Of a stretch of DNA of 64,000 bases, positions 29,430 through 37,290 are shown piece by piece. Each line of letters opens with the position of its first letter. The stretch's first letter is position 1. Source of the DNA: Planctomycetota bacterium (GTDB taxonomy: Bacteria; Planctomycetota; UBA1135; GCA-002686595); assembly GCA_016795325.1 (NCBI GenBank), contig JAEUHY010000045.1:124001-188000 (forward strand), written 5' to 3'. Under the pieces are notes generated by a model. It worked only from the letters and a program-made list of their open reading frames with translations, did no database searches and was not told where the DNA came from. Made by a program: the position numbers and the translations under genes.

Positions 29430-30425
29430 ATGACCCAAACCAGCTCCAGCCAGAAGCTCGAACAACGCCTCGCACGCGCCCGAGAGGTGATCCAGGTCGA
29501 AGCGCGGACGATCGCCGGGCTCGAGCGGGCGCTGGACGCGCGCTTCAGCCAGGCCCTGGACCTGCTCCTCGCCTGCCAAGGCAAGGTGGTCGTCACCGGC
29601 ATGGGCAAGGCCGGCCTGATCGGCCAGAAGGTGTCGGCGACCCTGGCCTCGACAGGCACGGATTCGCTCTACCTGCACCCGGCCGAGGCGCTGCACGGCG
29701 ATCTGGGCCGCATCCGCGCCGGCGACGTACTGCTGGCGCTCTCGAACTCCGGCGAGACGAGCGAGGTCAAGCTCGTGATCCCCGTGGCGCGCAAGATCGG
29801 CGCGAAGGTGATCGTGATGACCGGCGACGGCCTGTCCACCCTGGCGCGCCTCGCGGACTGCGTGCTCGACATCGGCAAGGTCGACGAGGCCTGCCCCCTG
29901 GGCCTCGCCCCCACCGCCAGCACCTCGGCGCTGCTGGCCATGGGCGACGCGCTGGCGATGGTCCTGCTCTCCGAGCGCAACTTCCAACGCGCCGACTTCG
30001 CGCTCTACCACCCGGCGGGCTCGCTGGGCCGCAAGCTGCTGCGTGTCGGCGAGGTCATGCGCCGCAACGTCGAGCTGCCCCTCGTGCGCCGCGCCGAGCC
30101 GCTTTCGGCCGCGCTGCGTGCGATGGGCCACACACCCGGCAAGCCGGGCGCGACGCTCGTCGTCGACGAGCAGGGGCTCTTGGTCGGGATCTTCACCGAC
30201 GGCGACCTGCGCCGGCTGGTCGAGCAGCTCGGCGGCGTCGACCGCGAGGCGCCGATCGAGCGCTACATGACCGCGAACCCCAAGTTCGTGCTCGCCGAAC
30301 AGCTGCTCGAGGAGGCCGAACGCGTGCTGCGCGCACACCGCGTCGACCAAATCCCGGTGCTCGACGCCGAGCGCCGCCCCGTCGGCCTGCTCGACGTGCA
30401 GGACATCCTCGACACGCGCCTGTGA
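29430..30425 (+). CDS. kdsD: Arabinose-5-phosphate isomerase
   Basis: 331 residues. The SIS domain is complete (GKVVVTGMGKAGLIGQKVSA, LALSNSGETSEVKLVI, PTASTSALLAMGDALA) and two CBS domains follow (GKPGATLVVDEQGLLVGIFTDGDLR; RVDQIPVLDAERRPVGLLD). It makes arabinose-5-phosphate, the precursor of KDO. It leads a cluster with kdsC and the Lpt-like gene, mirroring the kdsD-kdsC-lptC order of enterobacteria, and shares a 74-bp divergent region with the M50 gene. Confidence 0.93.
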   Translation: MTQTSSSQKLEQRLARAREVIQVEARTIAGLERALDARFSQALDLLLACQGKVVVTGMGKAGLIGQKVSATLASTGTDSLYLHPAEALHGDLGRIRAGDVLLALSNSGETSEVKLVIPVARKIGAKVIVMTGDGLSTLARLADCVLDIGKVDEACPLGLAPTASTSALLAMGDALAMVLLSERNFQRADFALYHPAGSLGRKLLRVGEVMRRNVELPLVRRAEPLSAALRAMGHTPGKPGATLVVDEQGLLVGIFTDGDLRRLVEQLGGVDREAPIERYMTANPKFVLAEQLLEEAERVLRAHRVDQIPVLDAERRPVGLLDVQDILDTRL

Positions 30426-30562
30426 GCGCGGCCGGTCGAGCGCGCTGACCGGGTTGCGGCCGCTCCTGCGCGAACGCACGAACGGCGGCGCTCGCAGTGC
30501 ACGGCTCGCAGCGTCGCTGCGAAGTGTGGGGCCTCGCCTCGCGCTTCGCTAACCTCTGCACG

Positions 30563-31102
30563 ATGCAGGAGCGCGGGCTCGATCCGCGACTGGCGACGGC
30601 CCTGGCGCCGGTGCGCCTGATCGCACTGGACGTCGATGGCACCTTGACCGACGGCGGCATCTTCGTGTCGCCCGCGGGCGAGCAGTTGCGCTTCGACGTG
30701 CGCGACGGGCTGGGCATCGTCGAAGCGCTCGGCAGCGGTCTGTCGATGGCCTGGATCAGCGGGCGGGGTTCGCCGGCGATGGAAGAGCGCGCGCGGATCC
30801 TCGGCGTGCGCGAGGTGCACCTGCGCGTCAAGGACAAGGCGAGCGTGTTGCGCGACGTGCTCGCGCGCCACGGCGTCGCGCCGCACGAGACGCTGGCCAT
30901 GGGCGACGACTGGCCGGACCTCGCGCTGCGCGCCGTCGCGGGCGTGTTCTTCGCGCCCGCCGACGCGCACGCGCTGGTGCGCGAGCGCGCTGACTACGTC
31001 ACACAAGCCCGCGGCGGCCACGGCGCCGTGCGTGAAGCGCTCGAGATGCTGCTGCGCGCGCAAGGCAAGCTGGACGCGCGGATCGGCGCGCACCGTGGCT
31101 AG
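30563..31102 (+). CDS. kdsC: KDO-8-phosphate phosphatase
   Basis: 179 residues from ATG 30563. HAD motifs are intact: LIALDVDGTLTDGGIFV (motif I), AWISGRGSPAMEERA (motif II), KDKASVLRDVL (Lys) and MGDDWPDLALRA (motif IV). The TDGG segment is typical of the KdsC tetramer hairpin. It releases phosphate from KDO-8-P. It stands 137 bp after kdsD; nothing else is visible in that gap. Together they argue for KDO-containing lipid A in the outer leaflet. Confidence 0.92.
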   Translation: MQERGLDPRLATALAPVRLIALDVDGTLTDGGIFVSPAGEQLRFDVRDGLGIVEALGSGLSMAWISGRGSPAMEERARILGVREVHLRVKDKASVLRDVLARHGVAPHETLAMGDDWPDLALRAVAGVFFAPADAHALVRERADYVTQARGGHGAVREALEMLLRAQGKLDARIGAHRG

Positions 31103-31138
31103 CCGCGCGTTCGATTCGGCGCGGAGCGGACGGCTGCG

Positions 31139-34100
31139 ATGAAGCGCGTCGCGCTGTTCCTCGCACTGCTGCTCGTGGGCGGACTCGTGCTGTGGCTGCT
31201 CGACAACAGCCGCGAACGACCGCTCGAGCCGCTGACCCAAGGCGGCGAAACACCGGCGCCGCTCGCGCCGGCGCCCGACCAGCGCGGCGTGTTGACCGAG
31301 GTCGAGACCAGCAAGAACAAGAGCGGACAGATCGCGTTCTCCGGGCCGTTCGAGGTCTTTGCGAAGGATCTCGAGCTGCCCGACCAGCCGCTGTGGCTGC
31401 ACGTCAAGGCGCGCGACTCGCGCACGGTCGACGGCGGGCTGGTGGATCTGCAGGACGTCGAGTTCGAGCGCTACGACAGCGCGACGCGCAAGCTCGACGT
31501 CGAGGGCAAGGTCGGCTTCGCGCGCGTGAAGCTGCTGCGCATCGGCGAACTCGACGCCTCCACGCCGATCCCGATGCGCGACACGCAGGTGACCTACTAC
31601 TCGGCGTCGCGCTTCTCGCCGTTGCGCCTGGAGACGCCCGAGCTCGAGCTCGATCTCGCGAACGAACGCGCGCAGAGCGATCAGATGGTCGCAGTCACCG
31701 CAGCGGGCTTTGCGGCGAGCGGACACGGGCTGCGTTTGGACGGCAAGCTCCAGGAGCTCGTGCTGCAGCGCGAACCGCGCGCGCGCATCGAGTTCGAGCG
31801 CGGCGGCCAGGCGTTGCTCGTCGGCCGCGGCGCGTTGACTGCACGTGCACGTCCGGATCTTGTCGATCTGCTCGGACCGCAGGCGACTTCGATCGAAGTG
31901 CTCGAAGGCGCCAAACTGACGCTCGAAGGCGCGCAGCCGCTCGAGATCGACGCGCGCTCGCTCACGCTCGTGGGACGTCTAGACCGCGAAGGCGAGCGCT
32001 TCTTTCCCGTGCAGGCCCAGGCCACGGGCGAAGTGCGCCTCACGACGCGCGCCGGCGGCGTGTTTCGCAGCGACCGCCTCGTGATCGACTTCGACGAGCG
32101 CGGTGAAGCCTTGCGCGCGGCGTTCGACGGTCGGCCGACGCTCGACATCGCGCTCGTGGAGCGCGCGCTGTCCAACGTGCCGTCCGAGCTGCTCGTCGAA
32201 GGCGATCGACTGACGGTCCACGGCGAAGGCGCCGGACCGCTCGAAGTGTTCTTCGGCGCCGAGCCGCGCTTTGAATTCAACGGTCCGGCGAAGCTCACGC
32301 TGCCGGCGCTGGGCAGCGAGCTCGCGTGCCAGACGCGCATCGAAGGCAAGCTCTCGCCCAAGGGCGAGATCGAGCGCGTGGCCGTGATCGGCGACGCGCG
32401 CGGCGTTCACGAGGGCTGGACTGTGCGCAGCGAACAGCTCGAAGTCGAGTCGTTCCTCGACGGCACGGGCCGCGAGGCGCTGCGCATCGCTGCGCCGCAA
32501 GCCGCGTCGCTAAGCGGACGGGTCGACGACGGCGACGAGGTCGAGCTGCGCGCCGAGGGCGGCCTCGCCGTCGACAGCACCCGCACCGGCGTGTTCCTGC
32601 GCAACGCGTCGCGCGCGCGCATCGAACAACGCCGCGCCGGCGTGGTGCGCTACGTCGCGCGCGCCGACGAAGTGCGCGAGTTCGATCCCGAGCAGCTCAG
32701 CTTCCTCGCCGAGGGCAACGTCGAATTCGCCGGCCCCAAGGGGCGCGGTCGCGGCGAGCGGCTCGAAGCGTGGGCCATCGATCGCGGTGAGCTGTCCGGC
32801 ACGCTCGAAGCGCCTGCGCGGCTCGAGGCGCTCGACGGACAGAGCGTGTGGGGCGTGTTCGAAGCGCCGTTCATCGAGGCTCAGGGCGAACTCGTGCACG
32901 CGCGCGGCGGAGTGCGCGGCGCCGTCGAGCTCGAAGGACTCGGCTACGAGCTGCGTGCGCCGTGGGTCGCGATCGAACGACGCGACGCCAAGCTGCGACG
33001 CGCGGAGCAGCCCGAGTTCGAGCTCGACGCGGGCGGCGGCGTGATCGTCACGATGCGGCGCGGCGAAGAGGAGATCGCGCTCGCCGGAGAGCGTTTCCAC
33101 GGCGAGGCGAGCTCCCTGGCGGACGCCGATGGCCGCGTGCGCTTCACGCCGGACCTCTCGCTCGTGACGGGCGACGTGAGCTTCGACTACCACGGCGAGA
33201 TGGACATGCGCGGCCTGGGCGAGAAGCTCGAGCTGCGCGGCGACCGCACAGCACGTTTGACCGGGCTCGCCGGCCAAAAGGTGCGCCTGCGCGGAATGCT
33301 CCCGCGCGGCGACAGCTCCGTGGACTTGCTCGCCACGCAGGTCGACTTCTCGCCGGAGCGGTTGACCGCGCTCAGCGTCGAGGGCGACATCGACGGAATC
33401 GCGTTGGCGTTCGGCGGGAGCAAGGCGCCGCCCGAGGCGCGCAAGGTGCGCGTGATCGCGGGCGCGCTCGACTGCGACGCTCGCTCGCTGCTGCTCAGCG
33501 ACGCGGTGTACCTCGGCGGCAAGACCGAACGTCTGGAGGACTGGGACGTCGACTGCGAAGCGGCGCTCGTGCGTTTCGATGCGAACGAGAATGCGACGGC
33601 CGAGGAGCGCTTCGACGAGTTGCTCGCCTGGGGCGGCTTCCAGTTGCGCATGGGCGCGATGGGCGCGGCGCGCGGCGAGCGCATGGAGCTCTCGCGCGTG
33701 CGCCACTCGCTCTCGCTGTTCGGCTTCGGCGCGCAAAACCCTGCGCAACTCGAGCGCGGCGAGACGGTGTGGTCCTCGCAGCGCATGGAGCTCGATCTCG
33801 ACACCGGTTACCTGCGCTCCGAGAAGGCGGTCGTGCGTCCGCTCGCGCAGGACCTGCGCGACAGCTGGACGCTCGAGTACGACGCGCTGGAGCCGCTTCC
33901 GGCTGGCGACGAGACGATCCAGATCTTCCGCGCGCCGGTGTGGCGCTCCGGCGAAGCCGAGGTGCGCGCGGCGTGGGCGCTCGCCTGGGTCGACGCGGCG
34001 CAGTGGCGCGCGTTGGGGCTCAAGCGCACGACGCTCGCGCCGGACCCGGACGCTGCGAACAGCAAGCGCACGACGCGTTTCTTCGGCCGCGTCGACATGG

Positions 34101-36205
34101 GGCTGGTGAAGAACTGGCTGCACGAGATCTACCTCGACGGAGATGTCGAACAGCGCCTGTCGGGTGAGACGCAGGTCCGCGCCGGCGGCATCTACATGGA
34201 CCTGGTCGAAGGCCACGGTTGGATCGTCGACGCGATCCTCGACCTCGACATGCCCGTGGGCGGTCGGCGCTACCAGCTCAAGCTGCAAGCGGATTGGCTG
34301 CGCAGCTCGCTCGACGGCGAGATGGAGACACGCAACGCGGTCGCGACCACGTGCTCGCACGACGTGCCGCACTACGTGATCAAGGTCGGCCGCTTCTCGC
34401 GCACGCCCTACTACGTCGAGAAGCGCAAGGTCGACCCCAAGACCGGCGTCGAGGTCGTGACCCAGGAGCTCGACGGTTACGAAGTCGCGCTCGATGGCAA
34501 CGCGATCGACTTCTTCGGCCCGGTGGCGTTGCCGCTGCCGCGCATCGCGGGCCGACAGGACGACAAGAACAAGTGGGATCCCAACTCGCTCTCCGTGGGT
34601 TCGATCGCACTGCCTTCCTTCGGCCAGGACTCCAAGCTCGGCACGTTCATCTCCGCGAACTTCACGACCGACATCGGTCCGATCGTCAAGGGCTTCCACT
34701 GGCTGCTCAACCAACTCTTCGGCGGCAAGCTCAACTTGCCGATCCCCAAGGGCAGCACGCGCACGCACGCCGACCTCAACTCGCGCGGCCTGATCGTCGG
34801 CACGGAGAGCCGCTTCGAGTCCACGGACAAATACCGCTGGTCGGTGATCTTCGACGCGATCTACGACCGCGAGCGCGACCGTGGTCTGGTGCGCGTCGAT
34901 CAGGACGACCGCGGTGACGGGCGCGCCTGGTTGCGCGCGCGCGGCCGGCACTTCCTGGGCTCGGAGGAGTGGGTCGACATCGTCGTCTCGCGCCAGTCCG
35001 ACCCCGGCGTGCAAGCGGAGTTCTTCGAGCGCGACTACCTGTTCTTCGAGGAGCGCGAGTCGCTCGTGCACTGGCGCCGCGCCGAAGGCGAGCGCTACAC
35101 GAGCGCGACGGCCGAAGCGCGCCTCGACGACTTCCGCTCGGAGATCGTCGACCAGCCGCGACTGAACCTGTTCAAGGGTCGCTCCAGCATCGGGCGTCTG
35201 GGTTCGCTGAACGTGGTGCAGTCCTCGCTCGTGACCTTCGCCAACCTGGCGCGCTTCGAAGGCGATCCGCGCTACAACGAGTTGCCGTTCCAGGACGGGC
35301 TCGGTGAGCGCAACGTGCTGCGCATCGACGGCAGCACGCGCGTCGAGACGCCGTGGACCGCGGGGACGAGCGGCGTGCGCTTCACTCCGTTCGCGGAAGC
35401 GCGCATGACGGGTTGGAGTGAGAACGCCGCCGACGACGGCCGCTCGGGGCGCGCCGCGCTGACCACCGGTGTGCAGGCTTCGACGACGTTCTGGAAGCGC
35501 TTCAACTCCGGCAGTCGGCACGTGTGGACGCCGACGATCACGTACCGCGGCGATCTGGCCCACCTGGAGAGCGGCGAGCCCGTGGCGCGCTTCGACAGCG
35601 TCGACGACCCGATCGAAGGCCGCTTCCTCGATCTGGCCATGCGTTCGCGCTGGGAGCACCGCGAGCTCGCGAGCGACCTCGATGTCGAAGTCGTGCAGAC
35701 GCACGCCGAGAGCGTCGCCCCCGGCCAGAACGACGGTTGGCTGCCGCTGGTGTCGCGCACGACGTTCCTCACGCGCTTCGCCGGCATGCCGATGGGCTTC
35801 ACCCACGACGGTCGTTACGACCTCGCGAGCGGCGAAACCAACTACTCGCGCTCGCTATTCGGCATCGAACCGACGCCCGGACTCGATCTCGAGGTCGGGT
35901 ACCACCGCGCGCGGGACCTCGCCGCGCTGGAGCTCTACGACGCCGCGACGATCGGCGCGCGCTACCAATTCACGCGCAAGTGGGAAGTCGAAGGACGGCA
36001 AACTTTCTCCGCGGCCGACGGCGGCGACCAACTCGCCTACTCGCTGACGCTGCGCCGCTTCGGCCACGACTTCGTGTTCGAAATCGAGAACTCGGTCGTG
36101 GCGGGTGAAGGCCGCTCCTCGCTGCGCTTCAAGTTCACGCCGCTGTTCGTCTGGCGCAACGCCTCGCCGACGATGCTCGACCAGTGGCGTGCGGCGCGGC
36201 AGTGA
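31139..36205 (+). CDS. lptD: LptD-like outer-membrane protein fused to LptC/LptA-like parts
   Basis: 1,688 residues, about twice a normal LptD. An N-terminal anchor (VALFLALLLVGGLVLWLLD, residues 4-22) without a cleavage site leads to an LptC-like beta-jellyroll (about 60-230: LRLETPELELDLANERAQSD). Tandem OstA/LptA-like beta-strands run to about 930 (RLDVEGKVGFARVK, FLAEGNVEFAGPKGRGRG). A linker with CSHDVPHYVIKVGRF near 1,070 follows, then a barrel from about 1,250 to the end with LptD-like strands. It sits 36 bp after kdsC, where lptC would be. The likely job is lipopolysaccharide delivery to the surface, possibly bridging both membranes in one chain. Domain limits are by eye. Confidence 0.75.
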   Translation: MKRVALFLALLLVGGLVLWLLDNSRERPLEPLTQGGETPAPLAPAPDQRGVLTEVETSKNKSGQIAFSGPFEVFAKDLELPDQPLWLHVKARDSRTVDGGLVDLQDVEFERYDSATRKLDVEGKVGFARVKLLRIGELDASTPIPMRDTQVTYYSASRFSPLRLETPELELDLANERAQSDQMVAVTAAGFAASGHGLRLDGKLQELVLQREPRARIEFERGGQALLVGRGALTARARPDLVDLLGPQATSIEVLEGAKLTLEGAQPLEIDARSLTLVGRLDREGERFFPVQAQATGEVRLTTRAGGVFRSDRLVIDFDERGEALRAAFDGRPTLDIALVERALSNVPSELLVEGDRLTVHGEGAGPLEVFFGAEPRFEFNGPAKLTLPALGSELACQTRIEGKLSPKGEIERVAVIGDARGVHEGWTVRSEQLEVESFLDGTGREALRIAAPQAASLSGRVDDGDEVELRAEGGLAVDSTRTGVFLRNASRARIEQRRAGVVRYVARADEVREFDPEQLSFLAEGNVEFAGPKGRGRGERLEAWAIDRGELSGTLEAPARLEALDGQSVWGVFEAPFIEAQGELVHARGGVRGAVELEGLGYELRAPWVAIERRDAKLRRAEQPEFELDAGGGVIVTMRRGEEEIALAGERFHGEASSLADADGRVRFTPDLSLVTGDVSFDYHGEMDMRGLGEKLELRGDRTARLTGLAGQKVRLRGMLPRGDSSVDLLATQVDFSPERLTALSVEGDIDGIALAFGGSKAPPEARKVRVIAGALDCDARSLLLSDAVYLGGKTERLEDWDVDCEAALVRFDANENATAEERFDELLAWGGFQLRMGAMGAARGERMELSRVRHSLSLFGFGAQNPAQLERGETVWSSQRMELDLDTGYLRSEKAVVRPLAQDLRDSWTLEYDALEPLPAGDETIQIFRAPVWRSGEAEVRAAWALAWVDAAQWRALGLKRTTLAPDPDAANSKRTTRFFGRVDMGLVKNWLHEIYLDGDVEQRLSGETQVRAGGIYMDLVEGHGWIVDAILDLDMPVGGRRYQLKLQADWLRSSLDGEMETRNAVATTCSHDVPHYVIKVGRFSRTPYYVEKRKVDPKTGVEVVTQELDGYEVALDGNAIDFFGPVALPLPRIAGRQDDKNKWDPNSLSVGSIALPSFGQDSKLGTFISANFTTDIGPIVKGFHWLLNQLFGGKLNLPIPKGSTRTHADLNSRGLIVGTESRFESTDKYRWSVIFDAIYDRERDRGLVRVDQDDRGDGRAWLRARGRHFLGSEEWVDIVVSRQSDPGVQAEFFERDYLFFEERESLVHWRRAEGERYTSATAEARLDDFRSEIVDQPRLNLFKGRSSIGRLGSLNVVQSSLVTFANLARFEGDPRYNELPFQDGLGERNVLRIDGSTRVETPWTAGTSGVRFTPFAEARMTGWSENAADDGRSGRAALTTGVQASTTFWKRFNSGSRHVWTPTITYRGDLAHLESGEPVARFDSVDDPIEGRFLDLAMRSRWEHRELASDLDVEVVQTHAESVAPGQNDGWLPLVSRTTFLTRFAGMPMGFTHDGRYDLASGETNYSRSLFGIEPTPGLDLEVGYHRARDLAALELYDAATIGARYQFTRKWEVEGRQTFSAADGGDQLAYSLTLRRFGHDFVFEIENSVVAGEGRSSLRFKFTPLFVWRNASPTMLDQWRAARQ

Positions 36206-36257
36206 CTCGCGCCCCGAGCGCGTGAGCCGCACGTCCCGCGGTTAGAATCCGGGCCTC

Positions 36258-36683
36258 GTGGAACTCTTCGGCATCTCGCCCGGCGAACTGCTCGTGATCG
36301 GCATCGTCGCGATCATGGTGTTCGGCGGCCGCCTTCCGCAGGTGGCCGGAGAAGTCGCGGCGACCGTGCAGAAGCTGCGGCGCTCGCTCAACGATCTGCG
36401 GCGTGACTCGGGCATCGACCGCGAGATCGCCAACGCGCGGCGCGAGTTCGAGCAAGGCGTCGCCAAGCCGCTGCGTGAAGCCGATCTCGCCGGCACGGTG
36501 CGGCGCGAGGCGGCCAGCGTGCGGAGCGACTTCCAACCTTCAGCGAGCGCGGCCAGTGCGCCAGCTGATTCTCCTGCTGTCGCCGCGGCGCCGGGTTCCA
36601 CTCCGCCGGCCGCGCCCGCCGTCGGCGCGCCGCCGCCTACGCGGCCTGAGTCCCCGGCGCGTTCGGATCCGCGTCCAGGTTGA
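36258..36683 (+). CDS. Twin-arginine translocase TatA/TatB family protein
   Basis: 141 residues from GTG 36258. The N-terminus FGISPGELLVIGIVAIMVFG followed by GRLPQVAGEVAATVQKLRRS gives the single span, hinge and amphipathic helix of TatA/TatB. The acidic/basic helix and the long alanine/proline-rich tail (about 95-141) lean towards TatB. A Tat substrate is present in this window (gene at 23), so the pathway is needed. The 3' end overlaps the convergent MshEN gene by 47 bp. TatC is not in the window. Confidence 0.85.
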   Translation: MELFGISPGELLVIGIVAIMVFGGRLPQVAGEVAATVQKLRRSLNDLRRDSGIDREIANARREFEQGVAKPLREADLAGTVRREAASVRSDFQPSASAASAPADSPAVAAAPGSTPPAAPAVGAPPPTRPESPARSDPRPG

Positions 36684-37242
36684 GCAGCACGTTGGCGTCG
36701 CCCTCGTCGAAGATGTTCTTCCAATCGAGGGCGCCTTCGCCGCCGGGAGTCGGAACGTCCGCGGGCAGGTTCTCGGCCAGCCACTTGTTGTTGCCGTTCA
36801 CGGTGCCGACGACCGGCATCACGTGGACGTCGGCGGTCGAGGAGAGCATCCCGAGCACGTCCGCGGGAACGAGCGCCGGCATGCACACCGTCAGCACGCG
36901 CTTGTGGCGCGCGATCGGCAGCAGGCGGTGCTGGCGCAGGAAATCGGGGTCGAGGCCGCTGAACGCGTCCTTGTGCGGCGGGTAGAAGTCCACCGGCAGG
37001 AACGGCAGGCCGTAGACCTCGCAGACCACGCGCGCGAGGTCCCAATCCCCGATCAGGCCTTCAGCGACGAGCGCCTCGGTGAACGGGATCGGCCCCTTTT
37101 CCGTCGCCTTGAGCGTCAGCCGCAGTCGCTGCGGGTCGACCAGACCCTTTTGGCCGAGCACTTCTGCCAGGGCGGCGTAGTCGAGGCGATGGCTGTTCTT
37201 CAAGCGGCGGCGCTCCGAGAGGGATCTGTTCCTCTTCGGCAC
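36637..37242 (-). CDS. Stand-alone MshEN/GspE N-terminal-domain protein
   Basis: 201 residues. The pattern matches the N-terminal domain of type II secretion ATPase GspE/PilB: FTEALVAEGLIGDWDLARVV, YGLPFLPVDFYPPHKDAF, PDFLRQHRLLPIARHKRVLT and MPALVPADVLGMLSSTAD. No ATPase (Walker A) domain follows; a short acidic tail ends the protein. Such stand-alone domains can bind c-di-GMP or partner proteins; here the function is unknown. It lies downstream of gyrB by 48 bp and overlaps the convergent TatA/B gene. Confidence 0.75.
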   Translation of the reverse strand: MPKRNRSLSERRRLKNSHRLDYAALAEVLGQKGLVDPQRLRLTLKATEKGPIPFTEALVAEGLIGDWDLARVVCEVYGLPFLPVDFYPPHKDAFSGLDPDFLRQHRLLPIARHKRVLTVCMPALVPADVLGMLSSTADVHVMPVVGTVNGNNKWLAENLPADVPTPGGEGALDWKNIFDEGDANVLLNLDADPNAPGTQAA

Positions 37243-37290
37243 GCGCCGCCGACCAACTGAAACCGCGCCCGCCGGCGCCGGCCCCCGCGC

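Noticed and set aside
27596..29659. 687-codon frame joining scpA to upstream DNA
   Set aside because: The part before scpA is antisense/out-of-frame to the M50 gene; the GTG at 28582 with GGAGG explains the real start.
32510..35806. 1,098-codon minus-strand frame
   Set aside because: Antisense to the Lpt-like gene; R/A/E-rich composition typical of the mirrored frame in high-G+C DNA, with no domain features.
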